From: Pseudescherichia sp039594205
GTDB lineage: Bacteria; Pseudomonadota; Gammaproteobacteria; Enterobacterales; Enterobacteriaceae
Assembly (NCBI GenBank): GCA_039594205.1
Contig: JBCNNW010000123.1
Span: 1-10,050, forward strand
Direction: 5' to 3'
Length of the DNA stretch: 10,050 nucleotides
Shown here piece by piece: positions 1 to 8,147 of this stretch. The notes beneath the pieces were generated by a model. The model had not been told where the DNA came from and searched no databases. It saw only the letters and a list, made by a program, of their open reading frames with translations. Position numbers and translations under genes: made by a program. Position 1 is the stretch's first letter. Every line of letters begins with the position of its first letter.

Positions 1-348
1 TCGCTGGGGCTGATGGTGATGGAGAAGCAGGGCGAGGTGGCGATCCTGCAAACCCAGGGGCTGACCCCGCGCCAGATCATGGCGGTCTTTATGGTGCAGG
101 GGGCCAGTGCGGGGATCATCGGCGCGCTGCTCGGTGCCGTACTGGGGGCTCTTCTTGCCAGCCAGCTTAACAACTTGATGCCGATCATTGGCGCGCTGCT
201 GGACGGCGCGGCGCTGCCGGTGGCTATTGAGCCACTCCAGGTGGTGATTATCGCGCTGGTGGCGATGGCCATCGCGCTGCTCTCTACGCTCTATCCCTCA
301 TGGCGCGCCGCCGCCACCCAACCCGCTGAGGCTTTACGTTATGAATAA
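1..348 (+). CDS. lolC: LolC, lipoprotein-releasing ABC transporter permease subunit (3' end only)
   Basis: This is the C-terminal part of an inner-membrane subunit of LolCDE, which extracts outer-membrane lipoproteins from the inner membrane and passes them to the chaperone LolA. The frame is open from base 1 and the true start lies left of the window. About 115 residues remain. They begin with the conserved cytoplasmic stretch (SLGLMVMEKQGEVAILQTQG) that contacts the ATPase LolD. Two hydrophobic membrane segments follow, at about bases 85-165 and 240-300. The chain ends in the family signature YPSWRAAATQPAEALRYE. The residue pattern closely matches the E. coli LolC I remember. The stop at 346-348 lies inside the start of lolD (8-base overlap), so the two are translationally coupled. 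LolE is a paralogue, but the TQPAEALRYE ending and gene order favour LolC. Confidence 0.96.
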   Translation, partial: SLGLMVMEKQGEVAILQTQGLTPRQIMAVFMVQGASAGIIGALLGAVLGALLASQLNNLMPIIGALLDGAALPVAIEPLQVVIIALVAMAIALLSTLYPSWRAAATQPAEALRYE

Positions 349-1042
349 GATCCTGTTGCAATGCGACAACCTGTGCAAACGCTATCAGGAAGGGAACGTG
401 CAGACCGACGTGCTACACGATGTCAGCTTTAGCGTGAACGAAGGCGAAACCGTGGCGATTGTCGGCAGCTCCGGCTCCGGTAAGAGTACGCTGCTGCACC
501 TGCTGGGGGGGCTGGATACGCCCACCTCCGGCGACGTGATTTTTGGCGATCGTCATCTGAGCCAGCTCTCCTCGACGGCGAAAGCCGAGCTGCGCAACCG
601 CGAGCTGGGCTTTATCTACCAGTTCCACCACCTGTTGCCGGACTTTACCGCCCAGGAGAACGTCGCTATGCCGCTGCTGATTGGCAAGCATAAACCGGCG
701 GAAATTACCCAGCGTGCGCGGGATATGCTCCAGGCGGTCGGGCTGCTGCACCGGGCGAACCACCGTCCGTCGGAGCTTTCCGGCGGCGAGCGCCAGCGTG
801 TGGCCATTGCCCGGGCGCTGGTGAACAATCCGCGACTGGTGCTGGCGGATGAACCCACCGGTAACCTCGACGCACGCAACGCCGACGCCATCTTTGCCCT
901 GCTCGGCGAGCTAAACGCGTCGCAGGGCACGGCGTTTCTGGTGGTAACCCACGATCTGCAGCTGGCAAAACGCATGAGCCGCCAGATGGAGATGCGCGAC
1001 GGCCACCTGAGCGCGGAGATGACGCTGATGGGGGCGCAGTAA
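341..1042 (+). CDS. lolD: LolD, ATP-binding subunit of the lipoprotein-releasing transporter
   Basis: This cytoplasmic ATPase powers LolCDE. It is 233 residues long, the usual length for enterobacterial LolD. All ABC ATPase motifs are visible in order: Walker A GSSGSGKST at 42-50, Q-loop Gln94 in FIYQFHHLLP, signature LSGGERQRV at 146-154, Walker B LVLADEP at 166-172 and the H-loop His204. The FIYQFHHLLPDFTAQENV stretch after the Q-loop is typical of LolD, the region that meets the coupling helices of LolC and LolE. The ATG at 341 overlaps the end of lolC by 8 bases and has a weak GAGG ribosome-binding site at 328-331. The stop TAA shares its last base with the lolE ATG. This packing points to one operon with fixed stoichiometry. 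Its family, the MacB-type exporters, has other members, but the neighbours settle the identity. Confidence 0.97.
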   Translation: MNKILLQCDNLCKRYQEGNVQTDVLHDVSFSVNEGETVAIVGSSGSGKSTLLHLLGGLDTPTSGDVIFGDRHLSQLSSTAKAELRNRELGFIYQFHHLLPDFTAQENVAMPLLIGKHKPAEITQRARDMLQAVGLLHRANHRPSELSGGERQRVAIARALVNNPRLVLADEPTGNLDARNADAIFALLGELNASQGTAFLVVTHDLQLAKRMSRQMEMRDGHLSAEMTLMGAQ

Positions 1043-2286
1043 TGGCCTCACCTCTGTCGTTACTCATTGCCCTGCGCTTTAGCCGTGGCCGTCGTCGTGG
1101 CGGCATGGTGTCGCTGATCTCGGTGATCTCGACTATCGGCATTGCGCTGGGGGTGGCGGTGCTGATCGTCGGCCTGAGCGCCATGAACGGCTTTGAACGC
1201 GAGCTGAATAATCGCATTCTCGCGGTGGTGCCCCACGGCGAGATCGAGCCGGTCAACCAGCCGTGGAGTAACTGGCGCGAGGCGCTGGGCAAAGTTGAGA
1301 AGGTGGCGGGCATTGAAGCCGCCGCGCCCTATATCAACTTTACCGGCCTGGTAGAGAGCGGCGTAAACCTGCGCGCTATCCAGGTGAAAGGGGTCGATCC
1401 GCAGCAGGAGGCGCGCCTGAGCGCGCTGCCGCGCTACGTGCAGAACAGTGCCTGGGCCAGCTTCAAGGCGGGCGAGCAGCAGGTGATCCTTGGCAAAGGC
1501 GTCGCCGAGGCGCTGAAGGTTAAGCAGGGCGACTGGGTATCAATGCAGATCCCTAACGCCAGCGCTGACCACAAGCTGCTGCAACCGAAACGCATCAGGC
1601 TGCACGTCAGCGGTATTTTGCAGCTCAGCGGCCAGCTCGATCACAGTTTTGCCATGATCCCGATGCAGGATGCTCAGCAGTATCTGGAGATGAACGACGG
1701 CATCACCGGGATTGCCATCAAGGTGAAGGACGTGTTTAACGCCAATAAGCTGGTGCGCGACGCTGGCAGCGTGACCGACAGCTACGTCTACATCAAGAGC
1801 TGGATCGGCACCTACGGCTACATGTACCGCGATATCCAGATGATCCGCGCCATTATGTATCTGGCAATGGTGCTGGTGATCGGCGTGGCCTGCTTCAACA
1901 TCGTCTCCACGCTGGTGATGGCGGTGAAGGACAAGAGCGGCGACATCGCCGTGCTGCGCACCCTCGGGGCGAAGGATGGACTTATTCGCGCGGTCTTTGT
2001 CTGGTATGGTCTGCTGGCCGGGCTGTTCGGCAGCGTGGCGGGCGTGGTGATTGGCGTTGTGGTCGCGCTCCAGCTGACGCCGATTATCAACGGCATTGAG
2101 TCGCTGATCGGCCATCGGTTCCTGTCGGGGGATATCTACTTTATCGATTTCCTGCCGTCAGAGCTGCACGCCCTTGACGTGGTCTACGTGCTGGTCACCG
2201 CCCTGCTGCTGAGCCTGTTGGCGAGCTGGTATCCCGCCAGACGCGCCAGCAATATCGATCCGGCCCGCGTTTTAAGCGGACAGTAA
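1042..2286 (+). CDS. lolE: LolE, lipoprotein-releasing ABC transporter permease subunit
   Basis: LolE is the second permease-like subunit of LolCDE in the inner membrane. It receives the lipoprotein substrate through its large periplasmic domain. The length of 414 residues equals that of E. coli LolE. Four membrane segments are visible: about 23-47 (after a basic RFSRGRRRGG leader), 270-293, 318-345 and 378-400. The periplasmic domain lies between segments 1 and 2. The cytoplasmic loop DKSGDIAVLRTLGAKDG (297-313) is the contact site for LolD. The chain ends YPARRASNIDPARVLSGQ, the hallmark of LolE. The ATG overlaps the lolD stop by one base (TAATG), with a GGGGG stretch at 1030-1034 as ribosome-binding site. 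The last 16 bases of the gene are part of a small tandem duplication that runs toward nagK. Confidence 0.97.
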   Translation: MASPLSLLIALRFSRGRRRGGMVSLISVISTIGIALGVAVLIVGLSAMNGFERELNNRILAVVPHGEIEPVNQPWSNWREALGKVEKVAGIEAAAPYINFTGLVESGVNLRAIQVKGVDPQQEARLSALPRYVQNSAWASFKAGEQQVILGKGVAEALKVKQGDWVSMQIPNASADHKLLQPKRIRLHVSGILQLSGQLDHSFAMIPMQDAQQYLEMNDGITGIAIKVKDVFNANKLVRDAGSVTDSYVYIKSWIGTYGYMYRDIQMIRAIMYLAMVLVIGVACFNIVSTLVMAVKDKSGDIAVLRTLGAKDGLIRAVFVWYGLLAGLFGSVAGVVIGVVVALQLTPIINGIESLIGHRFLSGDIYFIDFLPSELHALDVVYVLVTALLLSLLASWYPARRASNIDPARVLSGQ

Positions 2287-2302
2287 TTTGAGCGGCCAGT
2301 AA
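2271..2302 (+). repeat. 16-bp near-perfect tandem duplication at the lolE/nagK junction
   Basis: Bases 2271-2286 (TTTAAGCGGACAGTAA) and 2287-2302 (TTTGAGCGGCCAGTAA) agree at 14 of 16 positions and lie head to tail. The first copy encodes the last residues and stop of lolE. The second is non-coding and ends directly before the AAGGAG ribosome-binding site of nagK (2304-2309). The duplication most likely arose by slippage and lengthens the spacer between the two genes by 16 bases. No function is implied by the sequence itself. Confidence 0.7.
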
Positions 2303-2314
2303 CAAGGAGTGGCG

Positions 2315-3226
2315 ATGCATTACGGGCTGGACATTGGCGGCAGTAAAATTGCGCTGGGCGTCTTCAACAGTGACAGAACGTTACAGTGGGAGCGGCGCAT
2401 TGCCACGCCCCACAAGAGCTACAGCGCCTTTTTAGCCGCCATCGCCGGACTGGTGCACGAGGCCGATACCCGCACGGGTGAGCGCGGCTCGGTGGGCATT
2501 GGCATTCCCGGTATGCCCGTTACCGCCGACGGGACGCTCTATGCGGCGAACCTTCCCGCCGCCAGCGGTAGAGCGCTGCGGGCCGATCTCTGCGCGCTGT
2601 TGGGCCGCGACGTGCGTCTCGATAACGACGCCAACTGCTTTGCCCTCTCAGAGGCCTGGGACGATGAGTTTGCCCGCTATCCGCTAGTGATGGGGCTGAT
2701 CCTCGGCACCGGCGTCGGCGGCGGGCTGGTGATCAACGGCAAATCTATTCCCGGCCATAGCTATATTACCGGTGAGTTTGGTCACATTCGTCTCCCTGTC
2801 GATGCCCTTGAAATTCTTGGTCGCGATATTCCCCTGCTGCGCTGCGGCTGCGGTCAGCTGGGCTGTATTGAGAACTATCTTTCCGGTCACGGCTTTGCAT
2901 GGCTCTACAATCACTTCTACGATCAATCTCTGAACGCACCTGAAATAGTCGCTCTATGGGAACAAGGTGATGAGAGGGCGCGGGCGCATGTGGCTCGCTA
3001 CGTAGAGCTGTTAGCCGCCTGCCTGGGGACGATATTGACCATCGTAGATCCGGATCTGCTGGTGATCGGCGGCGGGCTGTCAAACTTCGCCGCGCTGACC
3101 TCGTTGTTGTCCGATCGTCTGCCGTCGCGTCTGCTGCCGGTTGCCAGGGTACCGCGCATTGAACGCGCCCGGCACGGCGACGCGGGCGGCATGCGTGGCG
3201 CAGCTTTCCTCCATCTCACCGATTAA
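2315..3226 (+). CDS. nagK: N-acetyl-D-glucosamine kinase (ROK family)
   Basis: NagK phosphorylates free N-acetylglucosamine with ATP to give GlcNAc-6-phosphate, salvaging sugar from cell-wall recycling. The 303 residues match the length of E. coli NagK. The N-terminal phosphate-binding motif DIGGSKIALGVF is at 6-17. The ROK catalytic aspartate lies in LDNDAN (Asp105). The glycine-rich ATP loop GTGVGGG is at 131-137. The zinc site is His157 (EFGH) with Cys177, Cys179 and Cys184 in CGCGQLGCIE. I chose the ATG at 2315: it lines up with the E. coli start and has AAGGAG at 2304-2309, 5 bases upstream. An in-frame GTG at 2309 overlaps that ribosome-binding site and is unlikely. The gene follows lolE by 28 bases and precedes cobB by 15, so it is probably cotranscribed with both. 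Bases 2760-2990 look richer in A and T than the flanks. Confidence 0.96.
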   Translation: MHYGLDIGGSKIALGVFNSDRTLQWERRIATPHKSYSAFLAAIAGLVHEADTRTGERGSVGIGIPGMPVTADGTLYAANLPAASGRALRADLCALLGRDVRLDNDANCFALSEAWDDEFARYPLVMGLILGTGVGGGLVINGKSIPGHSYITGEFGHIRLPVDALEILGRDIPLLRCGCGQLGCIENYLSGHGFAWLYNHFYDQSLNAPEIVALWEQGDERARAHVARYVELLAACLGTILTIVDPDLLVIGGGLSNFAALTSLLSDRLPSRLLPVARVPRIERARHGDAGGMRGAAFLHLTD

Positions 3227-3241
3227 GCACAAGAGGCCGAT

Positions 3242-4063
3242 ATGCAGTCGCGTCGTTTTAGCCGACTAAGCCGTTTTCGCCGTAACAAACGCCGTTTGCG
3301 CGAGCGTCTACGCCAGCGCATCTTTTTCAGAGACAGAGTGGTACCCGACGTGATGGAAAAACCAAGAGTGGTCGTGTTGACCGGGGCGGGGATCTCCGCC
3401 GAATCGGGCATTCGTACCTTCCGCGCCGCCGACGGGCTGTGGGAGGAGCACCATGTAGAGGACGTCGCCACGCCGGAGGGGTTTGCCCGTAACCCGGAGC
3501 TGGTGCAGTCATTCTATAACGCACGCCGTCGCCAGCTGCAGCAGCCGGAGATTGCGCCCAACGCCGCGCATCTGGCGCTGGCCGAGCTGGAAGAGGCCCT
3601 GGGGGATCGCTTTCTGCTGATCACCCAGAACATCGACAATCTGCACGAGCGCGCCGGTAACAGTAACGTGCTGCATATGCACGGCGAGCTGCTAAAGGTG
3701 CGCTGCGCCGCCAGCGGCCAGGTTCTGGCGTGGACGGGGGATGTTACCCCGGAAGATAAGTGCCACTGCTGCCAGTTCCCGTCACCGCTGCGCCCACACG
3801 TGGTCTGGTTTGGCGAGATGCCGCTGGGCATGGATGAGATCTACAGCGCGCTGGCGCTGGCGGATGTCTTTATTGCCATCGGTACCTCCGGGCACGTCTA
3901 TCCCGCAGCCGGGTTTGTGCATGAGGCGAAGCTGCAGGGGGCGCACACCGTTGAATTGAATCTTGAACCGAGCCAGGTCGGCAGCGAGTTCGAAGAGAAG
4001 CACTACGGGCTGGCGAGCCAGGTGGTACCGGAATTTGTTGAGCGGCTTTTGAAAGGGCTGTAA
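3242..4063 (+). CDS. cobB: CobB, NAD-dependent protein deacylase (sirtuin), long form
   Basis: CobB removes acetyl and succinyl groups from lysines using NAD+, and reactivates acetyl-CoA synthetase among other targets. The long form has 273 residues, the length I recall for Salmonella CobB; E. coli has six more at the C-terminus. The Rossmann NAD motif GAGISAESGIRTFR is at 48-61, QNIDNLHERAG at 129-139, and the catalytic His147 in HMHGELL. Zinc ligands include Cys155 and Cys174. Tyr92 and Arg95, which allow succinyl-lysine recognition, are present. Residues 1-37 form a strongly basic leader with 15 Arg or Lys. Met38, at base 3353, is the known start of a shorter isoform that lacks this leader. 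The ATG at 3242 has AGAGG at 3232-3236. The gene ends 5 bases before a REP-like palindrome and is convergent with potD. Confidence 0.96.
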   Translation: MQSRRFSRLSRFRRNKRRLRERLRQRIFFRDRVVPDVMEKPRVVVLTGAGISAESGIRTFRAADGLWEEHHVEDVATPEGFARNPELVQSFYNARRRQLQQPEIAPNAAHLALAELEEALGDRFLLITQNIDNLHERAGNSNVLHMHGELLKVRCAASGQVLAWTGDVTPEDKCHCCQFPSPLRPHVVWFGEMPLGMDEIYSALALADVFIAIGTSGHVYPAAGFVHEAKLQGAHTVELNLEPSQVGSEFEEKHYGLASQVVPEFVERLLKGL

Positions 4064-4068
4064 CGGAT

Positions 4069-4102
4069 CCTGTAGGCCCGGCAGGATCGCCGGGCCTACA
4101 GG
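4069..4102. repeat. Perfect 14-bp REP-like palindrome between convergent cobB and potD
   Basis: Bases 4069-4082 (CCTGTAGGCCCGGC) are perfectly complementary to 4089-4102 (GCCGGGCCTACAGG), leaving a 6-base loop AGGATC. Each arm carries the GTAGGCCCGG motif that also heads the REP units at 9937 and 10045, but here it appears on both sides in mirror orientation, without the longer REP tip. The hairpin nearly fills the 48-base gap between the cobB and potD stops. There is no U-tract on either side, so it is not a textbook intrinsic terminator. It probably protects both convergent 3' ends from exonucleases, or helps end transcription in both directions. Confidence 0.8.
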
Positions 4103-4111
4103 GAGATCGGC

Positions 4112-5158
4112 TTAACGGCCCGCTTTCAGCTTCTGGTAGTAGCTCTCATAGAGGGCGCTGGCCTGGCCGACGTCATTCTGCCATTCGCCTTTACTGACGG
4201 TCTCGGCATCCGGATAGAGCGACTTGTCGTTAGCTACCGCCGGAGTGAGCAGCTTGCGTGCCGCGAGGTTAGGCGTCGGGTAGCCGATGGTCTCCGCAAC
4301 CTGTTTTGCCACGTCCGGGCGCAGCAGGAAGTTGATTAGCTTGAGCGCACCGTCCACATTTTTGGCGTTGGCCGGGATCGCCAGGCTGTCCATCCAGAAG
4401 ATGCCACCCTCTTCAGGCCACACCACCGTCAGCGGCGTACCGCTCTGGCGCGCCACCCAGGCGGAACCGTTCCAGACCATCCCCAGGTTAACTTCGCCTT
4501 CCATATAGGGATTTGCCGGGTTATCGGAGTTGAAGGCCGCCACATTTGGCATCAGCTTCTGCAGCTCGTGGTAGGCCGCCTCAATCTCTTTCAGATCGGT
4601 GGTGTTACCCGAGTAGCCCAGCTTGCGCAGTGCCATCTGGAACACTTCCCGGGCGTCATCGGTCAGCACCAGGCTGCTCTTATACTCCGGTTTCCACAGG
4701 TCGGCCCAGCGGGTGACGCTTTTCGGATCGATAGCTTCGCTATTGACGCCGATGGCCGTCGCCCCCCAGATATAGGGGATAGAGTAGTCGTTGCCTGGAT
4801 CGAACGGCTTATTCAGCACCTCAGGATCGAGGTTGCTGAAGTTGGTCAGCTTGCTCTTGTCGATCTTCTGGATCATCCCTTCTTTGCGCATCTTGTCGAC
4901 AAAGTAGGTGGAGGGCACAACCAGATCGTAGGCGCCATCTTTATAGGTTTTGAGCTTGGCGTACATGGTTTCGTTCGACTCGTAGGTCGAATAGATCACC
5001 TTGATGCCGGTCTCTTTGGTGAACTGCTCCAGCAGGCCCGGCGGCACATACTCGGTCCAGTTATAGAAGTAGAGGGTCTTATTATCCTCGGCATGGGCGG
5101 CACTCACGCTGAGCGCTAAAGCCCCCGCAGCGAGCAGGTGGCGTGACCAGTTTTTCAT
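4112..5158 (-). CDS. potD: PotD, periplasmic spermidine/putrescine-binding protein
   Basis: PotD captures polyamines in the periplasm, preferring spermidine, and delivers them to the PotABC importer. It has 348 residues, as in E. coli. A signal peptide is clear: basic N-terminus MKNWSRH, hydrophobic core LLAAGALALSVSA, and cleavage after AHA at about residue 23. All the polyamine-binding residues I know for E. coli PotD sit at the same positions: Trp34, Thr35, Tyr37, Ser83, Tyr85, Asp168, Glu171, Trp229, Trp255, Asp257, Tyr293 and Gln327. Substrate preference should therefore be unchanged. The ATG overlaps the potC stop by 4 bases (ATGA) and has AGGGG 8 bases upstream inside potC. This stronger site may allow the higher output a binding protein needs. 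It is the last gene of the pot operon and ends at the palindrome shared with cobB. Confidence 0.97.
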   Translation of the reverse strand: MKNWSRHLLAAGALALSVSAAHAEDNKTLYFYNWTEYVPPGLLEQFTKETGIKVIYSTYESNETMYAKLKTYKDGAYDLVVPSTYFVDKMRKEGMIQKIDKSKLTNFSNLDPEVLNKPFDPGNDYSIPYIWGATAIGVNSEAIDPKSVTRWADLWKPEYKSSLVLTDDAREVFQMALRKLGYSGNTTDLKEIEAAYHELQKLMPNVAAFNSDNPANPYMEGEVNLGMVWNGSAWVARQSGTPLTVVWPEEGGIFWMDSLAIPANAKNVDGALKLINFLLRPDVAKQVAETIGYPTPNLAARKLLTPAVANDKSLYPDAETVSKGEWQNDVGQASALYESYYQKLKAGR

Positions 5159-5940
5159 TTTAACGTCCCCTGAGTTTTATCACGTGCAATTAACTGGCTG
5201 GCAATCACCAGAACCAGCGAGAGTCCTAACAGAATGGTCGCCAGCGCGTTCACCTCCGGTGAGACGCCGACTTTCACCATTGAGTAGATCTTCAACGGTA
5301 GAATTTCATACCCTGGCCCGGTCACAAACGACGAGACAACCACATCATCCATCGACAGGGTAAAGCTCAGCAGCCAGCCGGCGGCCACGGCGGGCATTGC
5401 CAGCGGCAGAATGATCTTGCGCAGGATCGTGATTTCGCTGGCACCCAGATCCTTCGCCGCCTCCAGCATCCGCACGTCAAAGCCTTTTAGCCGGGAGTAA
5501 ACCGTCACTACCACAAACGGCAGGCAGAAGGTGATGTGCGAGAAGAGCAGCGACCAGAAGCCCAGCTGGATGCCAAGCAGCATAAACAGCACCAGCAGCG
5601 AGATCGCCATTACGATATCCGGAGACATCATCACCACAAACAGCATCCCGCTGACGAACGGCTTGCCGCGGAAGCGGTAGCGGTAGAGCGCCACCGCGGT
5701 CAGGGAGCCGATCAGCGTAGCAAAGGTTGCCGACAGTACCGCCATGGTCAGAGAGTGCTGGGCAGCCTGTAGCAGGCTGTCGTTGTTCATCAGCAGGTTA
5801 TACCAGCTGGTGGTAAAGCCCTGCCAGTTAATACCAAATCGTGCCTGGTTGAAGGAGTTAACGATCAGAATAACGATCGGAATATAGAGATAAGCATAAA
5901 TGGCGGTCATAAAACCGCCGCGCAGCAGTCGACCCATCAC
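5155..5940 (-). CDS. potC: PotC, spermidine/putrescine ABC transporter permease
   Basis: PotC is one of two inner-membrane channel subunits of the PotABCD polyamine importer. It has 261 residues against 264 in E. coli; the difference is a shorter, diverged C-terminal tail (TQGTLK). Six hydrophobic segments are visible at about 11-29, 64-86, 97-122, 128-148, 182-204 and 231-253. The EAA loop that docks on the ATPase is at about 160-185 (EAAKDLGASEITILRKIILP). Two adjacent start codons exist, GTG (5940-5938) and ATG (5937-5935). I chose GTG because it aligns with the first residue of E. coli PotC and overlaps the potB stop as GTGA. A GGAG lies 5 bases before the GTG and 8 before the ATG, so the ATG is not excluded; the choice changes one residue. 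Confidence 0.95.
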   Translation of the reverse strand: MMGRLLRGGFMTAIYAYLYIPIVILIVNSFNQARFGINWQGFTTSWYNLLMNNDSLLQAAQHSLTMAVLSATFATLIGSLTAVALYRYRFRGKPFVSGMLFVVMMSPDIVMAISLLVLFMLLGIQLGFWSLLFSHITFCLPFVVVTVYSRLKGFDVRMLEAAKDLGASEITILRKIILPLAMPAVAAGWLLSFTLSMDDVVVSSFVTGPGYEILPLKIYSMVKVGVSPEVNALATILLGLSLVLVIASQLIARDKTQGTLK

Positions 5941-6777
5941 TCCAGCTCCACCTTTTTATTCAGCAGGCGCATCGCACGCCAGTAGACCAGCAGCATCAGC
6001 CCCATCACCACCGTCAGGGTGATGCTGGTCGCCGCGCCGAACGGCCAGTCGCGAATGTTAAGGAACTGGCTCTTAATGACGTTACCAATTAACAGGTTCT
6101 TTGCCCCGCCCATCAGATCCGAGACGTAGAACAGCCCCATCGCCGGGAGCATCACCAGCAGGCAGCCGGCGATAATGCCCGGCATGGTCAGCGGCAGAAT
6201 GATGCGGATGAAGGTTTGCAGCTTGCTCGCACCGAGATCCCGCGCCGCCTCCAGCAGCGGCTTATCCAGCTTCTCAATGCTGGAGTAGAGCGGCATCACC
6301 ATAAAGGGCAGCAGAATATAGACAAGGCCAATGATGACCGCGCTGGGGGTAAACATAATGCGCAGCGGCGTATCGATAATCCCCAGCTCAAGCAGGAAGG
6401 CATTGAGATAGCCTTTAGTGCTGAGAAACAGCTTCAGACCATAGATGCGGATCAGCGAGTTGGTCCAGAACGGCACGATCAACAGGAAGAGCAGTAGCGG
6501 GCGCACCTTCTGCGGCAGCTTCGCCAGGAACCAGGCGAACGGATAGCCCAGCGCCAGACAGGCGAGGGTGGCGATCAGCGCCATATTGAGCGAGTGCAGC
6601 AGCACCTCAAAATAGAGCGGATCGAGCAGGCGCGTGTAGTTATCCAGCGTAAAGACCAGCTTAACGAAGGAGACGTCGTCGCGGGTCAAAAAGCTGGTGA
6701 CGATAATCATCAGGTTAGGCAAAAAGACAAACAGCACAAGCCAACCGACGACAGTGGCAATTACCACGTTCTGGAAT

Positions 6778-6794
<17 letters not shown>
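5937..6794 (-). CDS. potB: PotB, spermidine/putrescine ABC transporter permease
   Basis: PotB is the partner permease of PotC in the polyamine importer. It has 285 residues. Hydrophobic segments lie at about 12-34, 65-88, 98-118, 150-172, 205-226 and 254-275. The EAA loop is at 182-207 (EAARDLGASKLQTFIRIILP). The start is the ATG at 6794-6792. Some older E. coli annotations begin ten residues later, but that residue is not a start codon here (VIATVVGW), which supports the longer form. The start lies 17 bases inside the end of potA. The ribosome-binding site GGGAGGT is also inside potA, about 11 bases upstream, which is rather far. The stop overlaps the potC start as GTGA. Gene order and overlaps indicate a single coupled potABCD transcript. 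Confidence 0.96.
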
Positions 6795-7896
<1,102 letters not shown>

Positions 7897-7899
7897 TTT

Positions 7900-7914
7900 T
7901 TAACTCTGTCCCAT
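7900..7914 (-). other. Vestigial potA start: five-codon ATG...TAA frame ahead of the TTG start
   Basis: On the minus strand, bases 7914-7900 read ATG GGA CAG AGT TAA, encoding Met-Gly-Gln-Ser then stop. It is in frame with potA, and its stop lies 3 bases before the TTG. It corresponds to the first codons of E. coli potA with a Lys5-to-stop change (AAA to TAA). It could act as a minimal leader frame whose termination feeds ribosomes to the TTG, or simply be a decayed start. No good Shine-Dalgarno sequence precedes the ATG. Confidence 0.6.
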
Positions 7915-7992
7915 GTAGACGCAGCGGCTGGCTTACCGATGCGGGGTTTGTGAGTAACCACCTTGGGTTTTGGCACATTAATAAGGCCTGGC

Positions 7993-8021
7993 ATTCTACG
8001 GCAAACCACTGAAATCGCCAA
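7993..8021 (-). promoter_or_regulatory. Candidate sigma-70 promoter for potABCD
   Basis: On the minus strand the -35 hexamer TTGGCG (8021-8016) is followed by a 17-base spacer and the -10 hexamer TAGAAT (7998-7993), matching consensus at 4 of 6 and 5 of 6 positions. Transcription should start near 7986, giving a leader of about 70 bases before the potA ATG. It is the best-matching promoter I could find reading toward potA between 7915 and 8150. Confidence 0.6.
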
Positions 8022-8104
8022 ACCTTGTTCTTATTTCTTACCCGGTCAGGCGATATCTCAGCCACTATTAAGGGTGTAATAAAATACAGGGTTTACAAGT
8101 TAAA

Positions 8105-8120
8105 AGTGACCTGACGCAAT
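8105..8120 (+). promoter_or_regulatory. Candidate hybrid CRP/FNR operator for pepT
   Basis: The sequence AGTGACCTGACGCAAT has an imperfect two-fold layout centred at 8112.5. Its left half (aGTGA) fits a CRP half-site (TGTGA) at 4 of 5 bases. Its right half, read on the other strand, begins TTGCG, which keeps the TTG of an FNR half-site (TTGAT). With transcription starting near 8154 the centre falls at about -41.5, the usual position for activators of this family. I recall that Salmonella pepT is activated by FNR and CRP at a hybrid site, which fits. The match to either consensus alone is weak. Confidence 0.45.
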
Positions 8121-8140
8121 ACATATCTTGCCGGGTTTCT

Positions 8141-8147
8141 TAATAAT
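8141..8147 (+). promoter_or_regulatory. Candidate -10 region of the pepT promoter
   Basis: TAATAAT at 8141-8147 resembles the TATAAT -10 hexamer and lies 28 bases before the pepT ATG. No recognisable -35 hexamer stands 17 bases upstream. That is expected if the promoter depends on an activator bound at the CRP/FNR-like site. The short leader would then contain the pepT ribosome-binding site GAGGG at 8163-8167. Confidence 0.45.

Noticed and set aside
1540..2115. A 191-codon minus-strand frame inside lolE
   Set aside because: Its composition is rich in His, Asp and Ala, typical of reverse-strand shadows, and it lies wholly within a well-supported gene.
2309..2314. GTG start for nagK two codons upstream of the ATG
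   Set aside because: The GTG uses the last base of the AAGGAG ribosome-binding site. The ATG at 2315 gives the family length of 303.
4069..4102. Classical rho-independent terminator
   Set aside because: The stem is strong but no T-run follows on either strand. A REP-type element is the better description.
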